Shown one piece after another: positions 34,769-45,800 of a stretch of DNA of 64,000 bases. The notes beneath the pieces are model-generated. The model worked only from the letters and a program-made list of their open reading frames with translations. It searched no databases and was not told where the DNA came from. This DNA comes from Chitinophaga filiformis (GTDB lineage: Bacteria > Bacteroidota > Bacteroidia > Chitinophagales > Chitinophagaceae): contig NZ_CP095855.1 of NCBI RefSeq assembly GCF_023100805.1, positions 5,063,001-5,127,000 on the forward strand, read 5' to 3'. The first letter of the stretch is position 1. Each line of letters opens with the position of its first letter. Position numbers and translations under genes: made by a program.

Positions 34769-36466
34769 ATGCGTCTAAAGACGAAACTAAGTATAGGCAT
34801 TGGATTTTTATTTGTAGCCATTCTCATCTCCGGTATCCTGGGAATCTTCTCCATATACCAGTTAAAGAATGACGCACGTCTTATCCTCGAAGACAACTAC
34901 GAGACGTTGGTATACGGCAATAATATGCTGACACTAATGGACCGTGTGCCTTTCGATTCTACCGTATTCCCAGAATTTGAACGCAATCTTGCAAAGCAGG
35001 AAGCCAATATTACGGAACCCGGCGAAGGCCTTGCCACTGCTGCCGTCAGGAATATATTTGAACAACTGAAACACGATCCTGACAATGACTCCCTGCAAAC
35101 GATCATCCGCCGGGAGATCTACAAGATCAATACTGCCAACCAGGAAGCCATCCAGCGGAAGAACGCCGTAGCAGAAAAGAACGCCAGGCGTTTCAGCAAC
35201 TATACCATGTTCATCTTCGGCTTTCTCGCCCTTATTGCATTTACGCTGGCGGTCAACTTCCCGGGCATTATCAGCGAGCCGGTAAATACACTCTCGGAAG
35301 GTATCAAGGCCATTGTAAACAAAGACTATTCGAAACGTATCCGCATCTCACAACATGATGAATTCGGGGAACTTGCACAGGCTTTTAACAGCATGGCCGA
35401 AAAACTGGATGAGTACGAACATAGTAACCTCGCCAAGATCAAATTTGAAAAGAGCCGTATCGACACCATCATCAACCAGATGAATGACGGTATTATCGGT
35501 CTCGATGAACGGAGGAACCTTCTCTTCCTCAATAAGGTGGCTGAAAAGCTGCTCGGCTTGCAGGAAATGGAGATCAGGGGCCAATATGCGCCAGACATTG
35601 CACTCAACAACGACCTGATGCGCAACCTGCTAAAACAGGATAGTGCCAATAAAGAACTCAAGATCTATGCTGATGGGAAAGAAAGCTATTTTCACCTGGA
35701 TGTGCTCAATGTAACAAACCTTGATAAGGTGATCGGACAAGTGATCGTGCTGCGTAATATTACCCCTTTTCATGAGCTCAATGAAGCAAAGACCAACTTC
35801 ATTGCCACCATCTCCCATGAGCTGAAAACACCGATCGCGTCTATTAAAATGAGCGCCCAGCTGCTGACAGACGCCCGTATCGGCAACGTCAATAAAGAAC
35901 AGGAAGAACTCGTAAAGAGCATCGCTGACGATGCCGACCGCCTGCTCAAGATCACCAGTGAGCTGCTCAATATGAGCCAGGTGGAAACGGGGCATATTCA
36001 GTTGAAGATAGAGCCGGTATCGCCCGACATTATCATCGATAATGCCACCAATACCGTCAGTGCGCTGGCGCAACAGAAGAACATCGCCATCCGGATCAAT
36101 AAAAACACCAATGACCACAGGATTATGACAGACCCGGAGAAAACAGCCTGGGTATTGACTAATTTCCTCACCAATGCTGTCAAATACTCTCCGGAAGACG
36201 GCGAGATTGAGCTGACCACTTCACTCAAAGACAATAATATCGAGTTCTCCGTCTGCGATCATGGCAGGGGCATAGAGGAAAAATATCTGTCCCGCATTTT
36301 CGACCGTTACTTTAAAGTACCGGGAACGCCGGAGAAAGTGGGCACCGGACTCGGATTGTCCATCTCCAGGGAATTCATAGAGGCACAGGGCGGAACTATC
36401 TGGGTAGACAGCAAGCTGGGAGAAGGCAGCACCTTCGGCTTCAGCCTGCCGGTGTATCATGCCTAA
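34769..36466 (+). CDS. HAMP-PAS sensor histidine kinase of the kdp cluster
   Basis: A 565-residue membrane kinase. Two spans (about 11-32 and 147-170) flank a short extracytoplasmic part. HAMP (about 171-225), PAS-like (about 232-335), HisKA with ATISHELKTP (phospho-His near residue 349), and HATPase with N box NFLTNAVKY, DHGRGI and VGTGLGLSI. It starts 1 nt after the kdpD stop, so the two are co-translated and very likely act as the two halves of the Kdp sensor. No response regulator gene follows; the next gene is convergent. Its partner must be encoded elsewhere. Confidence 0.93.
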   Translation: MRLKTKLSIGIGFLFVAILISGILGIFSIYQLKNDARLILEDNYETLVYGNNMLTLMDRVPFDSTVFPEFERNLAKQEANITEPGEGLATAAVRNIFEQLKHDPDNDSLQTIIRREIYKINTANQEAIQRKNAVAEKNARRFSNYTMFIFGFLALIAFTLAVNFPGIISEPVNTLSEGIKAIVNKDYSKRIRISQHDEFGELAQAFNSMAEKLDEYEHSNLAKIKFEKSRIDTIINQMNDGIIGLDERRNLLFLNKVAEKLLGLQEMEIRGQYAPDIALNNDLMRNLLKQDSANKELKIYADGKESYFHLDVLNVTNLDKVIGQVIVLRNITPFHELNEAKTNFIATISHELKTPIASIKMSAQLLTDARIGNVNKEQEELVKSIADDADRLLKITSELLNMSQVETGHIQLKIEPVSPDIIIDNATNTVSALAQQKNIAIRINKNTNDHRIMTDPEKTAWVLTNFLTNAVKYSPEDGEIELTTSLKDNNIEFSVCDHGRGIEEKYLSRIFDRYFKVPGTPEKVGTGLGLSISREFIEAQGGTIWVDSKLGEGSTFGFSLPVYHA

Positions 36467-36535
36467 AACTGCCGATTGCTAACAATGTCTCTCATTGGGT
36501 GTTGCAGGTATCTGCTAAAGGCGTCATCAACTCCC

Positions 36536-38905
36536 CTATTCCCGCTTCAGGCTTTTCACCGGATCCACCATTGCCGCACGGATCACCTCAAAGCTCACGG
36601 TTAGTAATGTAATACTGATCGCCAGCAATCCGGCAAAGACAAACACCAGCCAGTTAATGGTGATCTTGTATTCAAAATGCTCCAGCCAGGTGTTCATCCC
36701 CCACCAGCCGACAGGTATGGCTATTGCAATGGCGGCGGCTACCAGCTTCATAAAATCAAAAGTCAGCAATCCCGTAATATTGAGTACTGAAGCCCCCAAA
36801 GCTTTACGTACGCCAATTTCTTTGACACGGCGCTCCGCAACATATGCGGACAGTCCCAGCAATCCCAGGCAGGATATAAATATCGCCAATGCAGCAGATA
36901 GCCCCGCCAATGCCTGCGTACGTTGTTCTGCGTCGAACATCCTGGCATATTGCTGATCTGTGAACTGGTAATTGAAGGGATAATTTGGATTATACCGGTT
37001 GAATATTGCTTCTGCCTTCATTAAGTTCTCAGCAACAGGCCTGGAAGCGTTGAACCTGATATGCATGGTATTGAACCAACTCCCGGGGCCTTCAATCACT
37101 ACCGGCGGTACCGTTCCGTAAGAAGAACCGATGACATAATCCTTCACGACACCTACCACCTTCCATGTCTTATTTCCGCCCGGCTCCCTTATAAGCTGTC
37201 CGATAGGATCCCTGAATCCCATTACCTTCACCGCTGTTTCATTCAGCATTACAGCAAAACTATCTGTCGGATAGCGATGGATATCAATATCTCTTCCCGC
37301 TTTCAGCTCCAATCCCACCGTTTTAACCAGGCCGGCGTCAGTGCTGAACAAGGCGATGGTGCCTGCAAAATCAGGACGTTTACCTTCCCAGTCCAGGCCC
37401 CAGGTATTACTGCCACGTTCAGTAATGGAAGACATGGTTTTCGTCACCGATGTGGCGATCCCCTCACTGATCAGATCATGTCTGATCAACGCATAATTCT
37501 TAGCAATATCTCCGTCAAAATTAACATTGATAAGATTACTCCTGGAATAACCGGTTTCCCTTTCCTGGGCATACCGGATCTGGTTCCGGATAACAATTGT
37601 AGAGATGATCAGGACAACGGCAAATGTGAACTGGAACACCACCAATACCTTTCTGGGCGAGAACCTTCCTTCTCTGCCCCTGACTCCGCCTTTCAGTACT
37701 TTGACAGGCTTAAAGGCAGAAAGATAAAAGGCAGGATACGCGCCTGCCAGCAAACCGGTGATCAATATGAATCCAATGGCACTGGCCCAGAAACCTGCAT
37801 TGCCATAGGGCATGGAAAGTGCCACATTTACCAGCCTGTTAAAATAAGGCAATGCCTGGTGCACCATTACCAGTGCGATGACGCCGGCAATAAACGACAT
37901 TAGTAAAGCTTCCGTCATAAACTGGGCGATCAGCATCCCCTTTCCAGCTCCCGCCACTTTACGCACACCAACCTCCTTTGCCCGTTTCTCACTCTTAGCG
38001 GTGCTCAGGTTCACAAAATTGATACAGGCAATTAGCAGGATCATTATCACCACAACAGCAAATAAGCGCACTACGGCTATACGTCCACCCGCAGGTTTGC
38101 CATCCTTGAATACGGCATACAGATGCCATTGCTCCAGCGGAAAAAGAAAATGGGTCCATATATCAGGGTTGCCGGAATAACGCCTCGCAATCCCTGCTAT
38201 CTTATTGTCAAATGCAGACACGTTGGTATTAGGCTTCAGCAATACAAATGTCGATACATTGTTACTGAGCCAGCTGTCATTGTTCCACCCGATCTTATGC
38301 AGATAATCCCAGGGCAACAGATATTCAAAATCGAAACGCGTATTGGAGGGAAGACGCTTCAATACTGCTGTTACCTGGAAGTAGTCAACAGAATCGATCT
38401 TAATCACTTTATTCAAAGCATCCTCCTTTCCAAACAGCTTCTCTGCCAGCGCCTCTGTAATAACGATGGAATTGATATTTTTAAGCGGTTCGCGAGTCAC
38501 TGTACTGAGCGCCGGGAAACTGAACATCCGGAGGAATGCAGGATCGACGAAGCCACCATTAATACCCGTAAAACGTTTGTCGCCCGCAGTCAACAGCAAA
38601 CTGCTGACACCTGCAAACCGTGTCGTATTTTCTACTTCCCCAAAATCTTTTTTCAGCGTCGGCCCCAGGGGCTGTTCGGTCTGATTGATCACGATCTGCG
38701 TTCCATCAACAGCGGTCAGGCCCTGCACCTCATACAGGCGGTCCTTATGTTCATGGAATTTATCGAAGCTGATCTCGTTCTGTAACCACAGGAATACAAG
38801 GCCCGCTGCCGCCATACCTACAGCTAAGCCGGAAATGTTAATGATGGAAAAACGTTTGGTGGACAGCAGACTGCGCCAGGCGATCTTCAGGTGGTTTCTT
38901 ATCAT
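36536..38905 (-). CDS. FtsX/MacB-type ABC transporter permease
   Basis: A 789-residue permease from ATG 38905 (MIRNHLKIAWRSLL, the usual opening); the frame extends to 38980 but that part is low in family features. Layout: membrane span near 20-42, periplasmic MacB core (about 45-240), three spans around 285-430, a second periplasmic domain, and three final spans (about 670-780) ending VDPVKSLKRE. No ATP-binding protein is encoded beside it, which is common in Bacteroidota, where many such permeases occur alone. Substrate unknown; peptide, lipoprotein or drug export is possible. Confidence 0.92.
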   Translation of the reverse strand: MIRNHLKIAWRSLLSTKRFSIINISGLAVGMAAAGLVFLWLQNEISFDKFHEHKDRLYEVQGLTAVDGTQIVINQTEQPLGPTLKKDFGEVENTTRFAGVSSLLLTAGDKRFTGINGGFVDPAFLRMFSFPALSTVTREPLKNINSIVITEALAEKLFGKEDALNKVIKIDSVDYFQVTAVLKRLPSNTRFDFEYLLPWDYLHKIGWNNDSWLSNNVSTFVLLKPNTNVSAFDNKIAGIARRYSGNPDIWTHFLFPLEQWHLYAVFKDGKPAGGRIAVVRLFAVVVIMILLIACINFVNLSTAKSEKRAKEVGVRKVAGAGKGMLIAQFMTEALLMSFIAGVIALVMVHQALPYFNRLVNVALSMPYGNAGFWASAIGFILITGLLAGAYPAFYLSAFKPVKVLKGGVRGREGRFSPRKVLVVFQFTFAVVLIISTIVIRNQIRYAQERETGYSRSNLINVNFDGDIAKNYALIRHDLISEGIATSVTKTMSSITERGSNTWGLDWEGKRPDFAGTIALFSTDAGLVKTVGLELKAGRDIDIHRYPTDSFAVMLNETAVKVMGFRDPIGQLIREPGGNKTWKVVGVVKDYVIGSSYGTVPPVVIEGPGSWFNTMHIRFNASRPVAENLMKAEAIFNRYNPNYPFNYQFTDQQYARMFDAEQRTQALAGLSAALAIFISCLGLLGLSAYVAERRVKEIGVRKALGASVLNITGLLTFDFMKLVAAAIAIAIPVGWWGMNTWLEHFEYKITINWLVFVFAGLLAISITLLTVSFEVIRAAMVDPVKSLKRE

Positions 38906-39600
38906 GGGATGATCCGTTTTGGATTGCGTTCGGGGTGTGGGAACAAGGGGTATGCCAAGGAGGAATGGCATCACTAACAATTGGTTAATTATTAAATATA
39001 ATTAAATGTGTTCAGTATTATGGGGGTAAGTGTTCGATTTTGAGACATTTCATACACGTCTGATAAATGATATTCAGTACTTATATCTACATCTGTTTCA
39101 GGTATTTCGTACAAACATAAATGCTAGTTCCAGTGACATTGACTTTCTTAAGATTCTCTTTCCCATAAAAAGCCGGCGACAGTTTCCCGCTTGCGTCACC
39201 TATTCACCAAACGCCGACACTATATATATTCCTCATGACAGATTACTATAGATGAACAGTCTGTATAATCCAAGTAACTCAAATGCACGGAGACAACAAA
39301 GGAGTTCAACACGGAACTCCTTTGTTATTTTCTTAATATGGACACAAGTTTACTATTACAACTTCTTTTGAATTCAAGGTTTCTGCTCCCGGACTTCACA
39401 ATGTGTTCATAAAGGTGCCGAAGGCCCTTTTACTTTTCCCACTCTTATCGATAAACGTTGGTAGCGGCCATGCGTTGAGCGTTCACTCATTTTATTGACA
39501 ACTTTTTCCTATCGAAGCAATAAGAACAGTCATACCCAGACAGTCTTCCCATCTTGGAGATAAAACTAAATCAAATTAATGCCATTGGCACTTAACGATA
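38906..39600. other. Gene-poor stretch downstream of the RHS immunity gene
   Basis: Nearly 700 bases with only short ORFs. The one ORF of note, 39030-39251 on the plus strand (73 codons with GTG start), has no recognisable features. A hairpin at 39295-39326 is the only clear structure. Such stretches after an RHS toxin tip can hold remains of displaced toxin or immunity genes, but I cannot show this here. Confidence 0.4.
39295..39330 (+). terminator. Possible terminator hairpin
   Basis: Perfect 12-bp arms AACAAAGGAGTT and AACTCCTTTGTT with an 8-nt loop, followed on the plus strand by ATTTTCTT. No gene that would end here is recognised on the plus strand. Confidence 0.5.
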
Positions 39601-39876
39601 CTAATAAGGGTGATTAGACTCATTAATGTATTCATCAGATTTATAGATAGACTTTAACTTTTTTCCGCAAAAAGGGCAAAACTCCATTACTATAGCCTTA
39701 ATCTTATCATCAAAAACATGATAGCCCTCTGTAATGTAATAGCGATACACATTATCGCCCCAATAACCCCGGTCTAAAAAGTTTTGACTGAGTTTGATAA
39801 TTCGAAAATTAAGCCCCATTTCGCTATTGCCTTCGTAACGAAATCGGAACTTTTCGCAACAAAATTTCTTTTCCAT
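39601..39876 (-). CDS. Small Cys-rich protein, probable immunity protein of the RHS toxin
   Basis: A 91-residue soluble protein. It begins one base after the stop codon of the RHS gene, the place where cognate immunity proteins are encoded. Two cysteine pairs, KFCCEKF (C6, C7) and EFCPFCGKKL (C67, C70), look like a zinc-ribbon or other metal site. From memory, small proteins with this CCE and CPFCGKKL pattern are grouped as DUF6980, but I could not check. No signal peptide, so it would act in the cytoplasm, where a delivered toxin would also act. The role is inferred from position. Confidence 0.65.
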   Translation of the reverse strand: MEKKFCCEKFRFRYEGNSEMGLNFRIIKLSQNFLDRGYWGDNVYRYYITEGYHVFDDKIKAIVMEFCPFCGKKLKSIYKSDEYINESNHPY

Positions 39877-39877
39877 T

Positions 39878-42800
39878 TTATTTTAAAGGTTTTGCTAAAG
39901 AGTTCACTGCTTCAACAACATTCTTCCCGAGAAACATGTATTCTGTACTTATCTGTCCTGCTACGTGTATTCCCGTCTTCATCTCTAATTCTCCCGCATT
40001 TTTTAATGCGAAAAGAGCATATTGTGAAATTTCATACTCCATAACCTGTCCACCATTTTTCACGTATGTTGCGGCCACTGCAGCATCATCCGTCAGAAAA
40101 AGTATGGTTGAACCGGCTTCCGATCCCGTTGTTCCTCTATATAACGTCTTGACAGCGTCAAATTCGTCCTTCGGCTTCATAATTTTAAGATACTCTGCTG
40201 CATCTTTTATCACTGGGGCCGCTTTCTTAAAGAACGGAATTGTTTTTACCGACAGCTTAGCAAATACACTCTCCACTACTGCCTCAACAGGAATCAACGG
40301 AATAGCCATATCAACTAGTTGTCCGGTCGTTGACGTCGAGCTAGGCTTTGCCGCTGTCGGCTGTAAAGGATCCGCAGTTATTACCGACCAGATATAGTAT
40401 AAATCGTCGACAGCCTTTGCAAACTCAGATTTTGGATCATTTGTTGGCTGTGTTACCTTATTTTTTGTTGACGTATTTTGAGTTGTGACGGTCTCGTGTG
40501 GTTTGGCAAAGCCCTTAAATGCGGCGACCTGTGCCTGTTTGCTGTCTGCCCACGGACCGTTAACTGTTTGCTCCTTTCCATCTTTTCCTGTTACCTTGAA
40601 CTCTTCGAGGCCGTCTAAATCAACAGCCCAAATCGGCGTATTCCCGGCAAACTGATATGGTGTATACCAAGGATAATCTCTCGTCAACGGATCCACACTT
40701 AAGAACCTCCCGATCCTCGGATCGTAGACCCTCATTCCATAATCCTGCTGATTCCCATCTCCCTTTACCTCATTGTCATTTTCCTTCCCATTAAACCCAT
40801 AACGATACTTACTACTCGCCAATCCACGGCCGTACATCCGCATACCGAAAGGATAATATTCTTGCGCAGAAACCAGATCAGGCTGATAATAATCTATCAC
40901 ATTACCGTCAGAAGACACTCCGATCTTTTTATCAGACACCGTTGCCAACACATTACCCAAATGATTACTTAGCTCAAAGAATTTTCTGCCCCGGACAAAA
41001 TTAATATTTATTCCAGACCCTAAGCCATTCAGAGGAGTTACTTCAGGCACTGTAACACTCTGTACATTGGTATTCAGCGTATGAATACCCAATCGACTAT
41101 TGCCATATAAGTGTGCCTCTGTCTGGGTAAGTAAACCTCCGTTGAGCGTACTGTCACCCTTGGTATATATACTCATCACATTTCCTGTCGCATCCCGCAC
41201 ATACCAGGTCTGTATACCCTTGACCGTCTTACTAATACGGTTTTGATCCACGCCATAGGTATAATTAATTACACCATTACTTGCGGTACTAATCTGCCTG
41301 ATCTTGTCATAGCCGGTCCACTGTGTACTTGTAATGCCTGCCGCTCTGTCTATGTTTAACTGGCCACCGGCAGTATAAGTATAATTACCTGTTGTCTGAT
41401 TGTCTATATCATTCGCATAATTGGCCGCGGGAACTGCATCAGAAATATATGACAGTTTGTTTGTACCACTGGTATAATTATATACCATGTCATCCATATC
41501 GATCGGCTGCCCTGCAAATGTATTGTTGCCTTTGCGCTTATAAGTACGGATGTTACCGTTGGGATCATAAGATACATCTTCCTTGAAATCAGGTAACGGG
41601 ACGGGGGCCCAGGCATTTGCCGATTTATTGAGGCCCTGGCTGACCTGCATTCCCACTATCCTGTTTAGCACATCATAATTATAAGTATACAAGAACGGCG
41701 CGCCGACAGACGGTATATTCTGACTGATCGCAGCAATATTGCCATTAAATAATGGTTTAAACGCGGCTCCTGCAGTACCGGCTCCTGCAAAAGGTCTGGC
41801 GGTACTATTAATCGGATTGTAGTCGCGATCACCAAAATAATGTAGTGCAAAACCATAAGCATCTTTCGCCACGGCGCTCGCGCCTGAGCCGTCGTGCCCA
41901 ATATCGAACGTAGCGGTATCTGCCGTACTGTTAATCCCCTTCAACCAACCCTGCAAAGTATACGCATAGTCAATTCCCTGTACCTTTTGCTGACCAATAA
42001 CCGCTCTGGCCAGTCCTCCATGTTTATAGTACTGGTAATAGGCATCATTGTCCCAGTTGATGCTGTCGCGGCTGGTTTCTACATTGGTAATCCTGTTATT
42101 CGCGTCATAGCTGTATCGATGATAAAAAGCATCTGGTTGTCCCGGTTGATAAGCGACGTGATTCACGTTTCCGCTGATCAGATCATAACGATACACTATT
42201 TTCTTCCAACGGTTATTGCCATCTGCCATTCCACCGGTCTTAAAGTCCTGGATCAGGGTATCGACGTTTCCATGCGCATCGTAGCTATAAAACGTCGCTG
42301 AAGTATATGCTCCACTACTAATGGCGGCAATGCCAGCGTACGCCGCAGACCAGGCAACCCGGTTCCTCAGGTTACGGGGACTGATTATAGCCCCGGTCAA
42401 TGGCGCATAAGGCTCGTCATAATTCGTGGTGACAATTTCAAGCCTGCTCATGTTTGCATACCATTGTGCCAGGGTATACGGATTGCGGCTGGTAATGTTT
42501 GATAATGAGCCGGATGTACTACCAGTTTGCGTAATCCGCCCCAGGTTATCATAGACAGTATAGATGCTATTGGTTGATAAGGTCGGCTGCGCTGCAACCA
42601 ATCTTCCTATCCTGTCATAAGCGTATTTAAACGCCGCGGTGATATCCGGTGTCATCTTGGCAATCACCTGGTTCAAGGTATTATACCGGTAATTCGTTAC
42701 CATGGTATGTGCAGGCAATTGCTCAAGGCCCCTCGCCCTGGCCGACTTTACAGCGTTCAGCCAGGTCTGCGTACGGTTTACCACAACACCCGCCGGCGGC

Positions 42801-45800
42801 ACTGTCTTCACCAAAGATCCCGCACGATCATAATAATACAAGGTATAATGATACTCAGAGGTGGTATAAGATACCGTAAAGATCTCCCTCAATCCGGCAT
42901 TCATGCAACTATCAATATATGCCTTGTTGAAACCGGCTTTCAGGGAATCCCGGTAAGCATTGAATAACTCTGTTCCTTTGCTTACCGCAAAGAACTCATT
43001 ATCAGAACAGTTATTTATCTCATTCACATCCACATCTCCAAACACAGGTTTCGTATTACCACATAACAAGGGGCCTTTACTCATCCGGAAGCAGCTGTCA
43101 GCACCTACACAGTTAAATGTTCTGTGTACGGGCGCTATCGCGTTGCCAGTAAGGGTAAATGCCTTCACTGCGGTATCCTTGATAACAACATCCCAAACCA
43201 TGACCGTATCGGGATTAACTCTCACACCAACAGGGTCAAAAGTATCATTGATCAGGCTATCGCTACATCCCATCGGACCACTGGGTGGCGTAAATATCAT
43301 CATAGCACTCCGGCCATAATTACCAGCACCCACAAATCCGCCATCAGCATTCTCTATAAGCTTTGTAAAGAAAACCGAACTGTCCGATCTGAACAGATCC
43401 GACCAGAGCAGGTTGCCATCTCCACTGGTTTTCTCCCACACAATGCCATAATTGTTAGACAGCTGGATATTCTGTACCGCCATAATATTACCGTCCGATC
43501 CCACTGCTGTCGGCATCCACCGGATCACCGTTTTATTCAGCGGACGGGAAAACTGCTTCACATACTTTACCTGGCCATTGTCTGCTACACTCAGTATGGC
43601 CTGCCTAACGCCCCCGGCATCACCTGCTGAATAGCTGGTGATATATCCTCCCTTCACTTTATGAATATAATTCGAAAAGTTGGTGATGGTCTTTGTCGGC
43701 TGACCAATGTCATACCAGTGAACATGCAGTTGCTTACCCGTCTTTTTATCTACCTTCAATATCCAGCCATCAAACTGACCTGTAATGCCGGTTACCCAGG
43801 AGCATCCTGCAATCACCAATGTATCATTGTTCTCCAGCAGTGAATAACCTTCATCGCCACTTCCCTGTCCAAATCGTTTCAACCAGTTGAATGTACCGTC
43901 AGATTGAAGTGAGCCGACCAGAAAATCTGCCACCCCATCTGCGAGGTTATATCGCGCAACATAGGCATAACCACCGTCACTTGTCTGTATAATGTCAGCG
44001 CCGACCTCACCATTCGTAGTGTTCAAACCGACACGCTTACTCCAGGTCACATCACCTTTCTCCGTCAGCTTAACGATCATCGCATCTCTCGCTACTGCAT
44101 AAGCTGCAATGGTTCCGACAGCAATATATCCCCCATCGGATGTAGATTTAATCTGGGCAAAATTGTCGTTGCCGGTGCCGCCGTAATGTCTGGACCACAG
44201 CACCTCACCCTTACTATCCGTCCGGATAAGATATGCGTTCTTATTATTCGCCGCTATTGTTGTTGACCCTGCGATCATAAATCCGTTATCCGGAGTGCGG
44301 ATAACATCATAAACCGTGTCAATACTTCCTGTTGTATAACTATGGATCAACTGTTTGCCCCCGCGGCAAACAATACTGTCTTTAAATGAATAAAGCTGAC
44401 AGGTATCCATAAAGTTCAGGTACTCCCACAGCTGTTTGTTCATTCCCAGCTGATTATTCATGAAGCTCACAAACAGCTCATTCTTCCGTTGCTGCACAGA
44501 ATCCGCTTCTTCACGCAATGGTGTAATGCCCGGGTAGCTTGCCTGAAAACGGCTGTAGCTGTTCCCCACCACCTCACAGCTTGCGCAGGGCGCAGCTATG
44601 TTACATTGCATAATGGTGGGAATCACCAGCGGCTCCTCGAAATAAGTACAGGTAGTCGTTCCCGGCACATTGCATGCGCCCAGCAACTGCTGAACCTGTA
44701 CTTCAGTTAAAGAAGTACCCCTTGTACGGTTCAGGTAAGTCGCCAGCGAAATATCAGATGGCTTCTTATAGGCCAGGTATTCTGTATTTAAGATCCTGAG
44801 TTGATTGCACTCGCAGTCAGTAGGCGCCGTGTAAGTCGGCCTGTTTGTATAGGCAGCCTGTTTATCGTACGGCGCCGGCAATGTAATAAGATATGCATTG
44901 CAGTTCAGCGGATCTGTAATACCGGCCTGCGCATTGTAGGCATTCAGTACATCACTGAAACTCCTGTAGTAGTTTCCGCTGGACGGTTTAACAGAGCTCG
45001 CTCCATAAGGATGATCTATGTCAGCTCCTTCCTTGCAGACAACCAGCAGTTTAGGTATAATGATACTATCCAGTACCTGCTGACTATACTTACAAGGCGC
45101 CAGTTGTTTCACCCATGCCTGTACATAGCTCCTGCAGTTCTCATCATAAGAGCGCTGCAGCTGTGCATTAGCAGAGTCCTTTAACACGGTAGTATCAGCA
45201 TTGTTGCCCAGGAATCCACCTCCGTTCTCACTCAATGCCTCATTCACCACATAGAAATTAGGCTGCTTGCCTGCAGCACTCAGCTGTGCAGATGTTATCC
45301 TCGGGTAACCCGGATAAATAACATTGTTGATCCTGTCATTAATAATATTATGCTTGGTGGTCAGGTACATCTGGCGGAAGGCCCTCCACGCCATATCAAG
45401 ATCTCCCTTACACATCAATGCTTCATTGAAAGCCTTTGCCGGCGTACTATATTGCTGGTAGCAGGTAGCGCTGCTGCGCGAACATTTTACGCTGACAGTT
45501 GCCATACTCCACATAGACAGCAAGCTTGCGCCACTGCCGCCATTAAAGTTATTAAGCACCTTTTCCAGTCCGTCTTTCGCAGTCGCAGCAAGTGGATCTT
45601 TATTGCCTGTTACTACAGGGAAAATAAAACTGTTGTTGGCCGTCGGATTCAGGTAACCCTTTTCCTTCGCCTCTGCATAGGTATCTACTCCCTCAAATGT
45701 CTTATCCCACAAATAGCTGTCTGCATACTTCTGCATTTCCAGCAGCTTATAATACTCCGGATGGAACTTCAGTAATGCCTCCGCCCAGGAGGCCTTGAAT

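Noticed and set aside
39030..39251. 73-codon ORF as a toxin or immunity remnant
   Set aside because: No recognisable motif, GTG start without support, and no tie to the nearby RHS tip.
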